A stretch of 5,570 nucleotides of DNA from NCBI GenBank assembly GCA_028748945.1, contig JAQTOL010000239.1, forward strand, positions 1-5,570, in the 5' to 3' direction. The stretch's first letter is position 1. The number at the start of each line of letters is the position of its first letter. The notes below the pieces were generated by a model that was not told the DNA's origin, ran no database searches, and saw nothing but the letters and a program-made list of their open reading frames with translations. Origin of the DNA: Paludibacter sp. (GTDB lineage: Bacteria > Bacteroidota > Bacteroidia > Bacteroidales > Paludibacteraceae). The translations under genes and the position numbers were made by a program. This document shows positions 5,281-5,570 of this stretch, in pieces.

Positions 5281-5538
5281 AGCAATATCTCCCTTACAGT
5301 GCTCTCCCCTGTAAAGGGGAGTCCCCGACGCAGGAGGGGAAGGGGTTTCTTATATTTTTAATCCTGTTTCTTATAATTTAAATCCTTTTTCTTATCTTTT
5401 TAATTTTATTTTCCAACTTAAGGACATGTCCGCCGGGAAGGGCTTTCTTATATTTTTTTTTAAACCCTCCCCGATAGTTAACTTATTACATTTAACCACT
5501 TATCAGAAACATGTTTATTTTTCAAAACTTGTTTAGTG
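5281..5538 (+). repeat. Composite repeat, long unit H (258 bp)
   Basis: Its hairpin is CTCCCCT-GTAA-AGGGGAG (5304-5321) without the inner palindrome, followed by TCCCC/GGGGA and three 21-bp units (from 5346, 5367 and 5388) with mixed variants. The block CCAACTTAAGGACATGTCC follows, including the perfect palindrome GGACATGTCC (5422-5431), and ends CCGCCGGG (5430-5437). Its 101-bp tail (5438-5538) has the same length as that of unit G and is nearly identical. Confidence 0.92.
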
Positions 5539-5570
5539 AGCAATATCTCCCTTACAGTGCTCTCCCCTGT
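5539..5570 (+). repeat. Composite repeat unit I, cut by the window edge
   Basis: The first 32 bases of a further unit: AGCAATATCTCCC, TTACAGTG, CTCTCCCCTGT. The final GT matches the GTAA loop of unit H rather than the GAAA loop of unit G or the palindrome of unit F, so I is most like H. The array therefore continues to the right for an unknown distance. Confidence 0.88.

Larger units (their letters stand above)
4638..5570. other. 933-bp non-coding region dominated by the repeat array
   Basis: No gene is supported. From left to right it holds the DUF559 leader, the inverted repeat arm (4660-4735), about 70 bp of mostly unique AT-rich sequence (4736-4806), and then the tandem array F-G-H-I to the window edge. 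The minus-strand frame at 4993-5241 with a GTG start is a by-product of the 21-bp period, and I do not call it a gene. Confidence 0.75.

Noticed and set aside
4924..5536. Replication origin with DnaA boxes and AT-rich unwinding repeats
   Set aside because: TTAACCACT differs from the DnaA box TTATNCACA at two fixed positions, there is one per unit, and no dnaA, dnaN or rep gene is visible. The similarity is superficial.
4807..5570. CRISPR array
   Set aside because: There is regular repetition, but no short constant repeats separated by unique spacers. The parts between hairpin modules are themselves repeats, and no cas gene is present.

Overview
The window looks like chromosomal DNA from a member of the Bacteroidota. 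The evidence is AT-rich genes with no recognisable Shine-Dalgarno sequences, A-rich leaders before the start codons, two lipoproteins with short signal peptides, a TlpA-type thioredoxin of the NFWF..C.PC subgroup, and many copies of the intergenic palindrome CCCGATAGCTATCGGG. I cannot place it to genus.

Four genes are well supported, all on the minus strand. From right to left (their direction of transcription) they are: a small DUF559 endonuclease-like protein (4278-4637), a periplasmic TlpA-like thioredoxin (3377-3955), a hypothetical lipoprotein with a beta-barrel-like body (2150-2863), and a DUF885 metallopeptidase-like lipoprotein (220-1980). The gaps are wide (169, 513 and 322 bp) and filled with repeats, so an operon is unlikely. 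The three non-DUF559 products are all exported, but nothing shows that they act together.

The notable part is the non-coding DNA. A composite palindromic repeat occupies almost every intergenic space: 47-160 (worn copy), 2075-2123 (hairpin remnant), 2995-3360 (two good copies), 4118-4215 (worn copy), about 4660-4735 (inverted copy) and 4807-5570 (tandem array running off the right edge). A full unit has four modules in order: a GC-rich double hairpin with or without an inner 16-bp palindrome; 1 to 5 copies of a 21-bp AT-rich tandem repeat; a CCAACTTAAGGACATGTCC-like block ending in CCGCCGGGG; and an AT-rich spacer of about 100 bp. Short units of 172-173 bp lack the two middle modules. Lengths of different copies can be reconciled to the base by whole-module gains and losses.

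The DUF559 gene sits between two inward-facing inverted copies of this repeat, which raises the possibility that gene plus repeats form a small mobile cassette. This is inference from layout. The repeats otherwise lie just 3' of the minus-strand genes, so a terminator or mRNA-end role is a simpler alternative.
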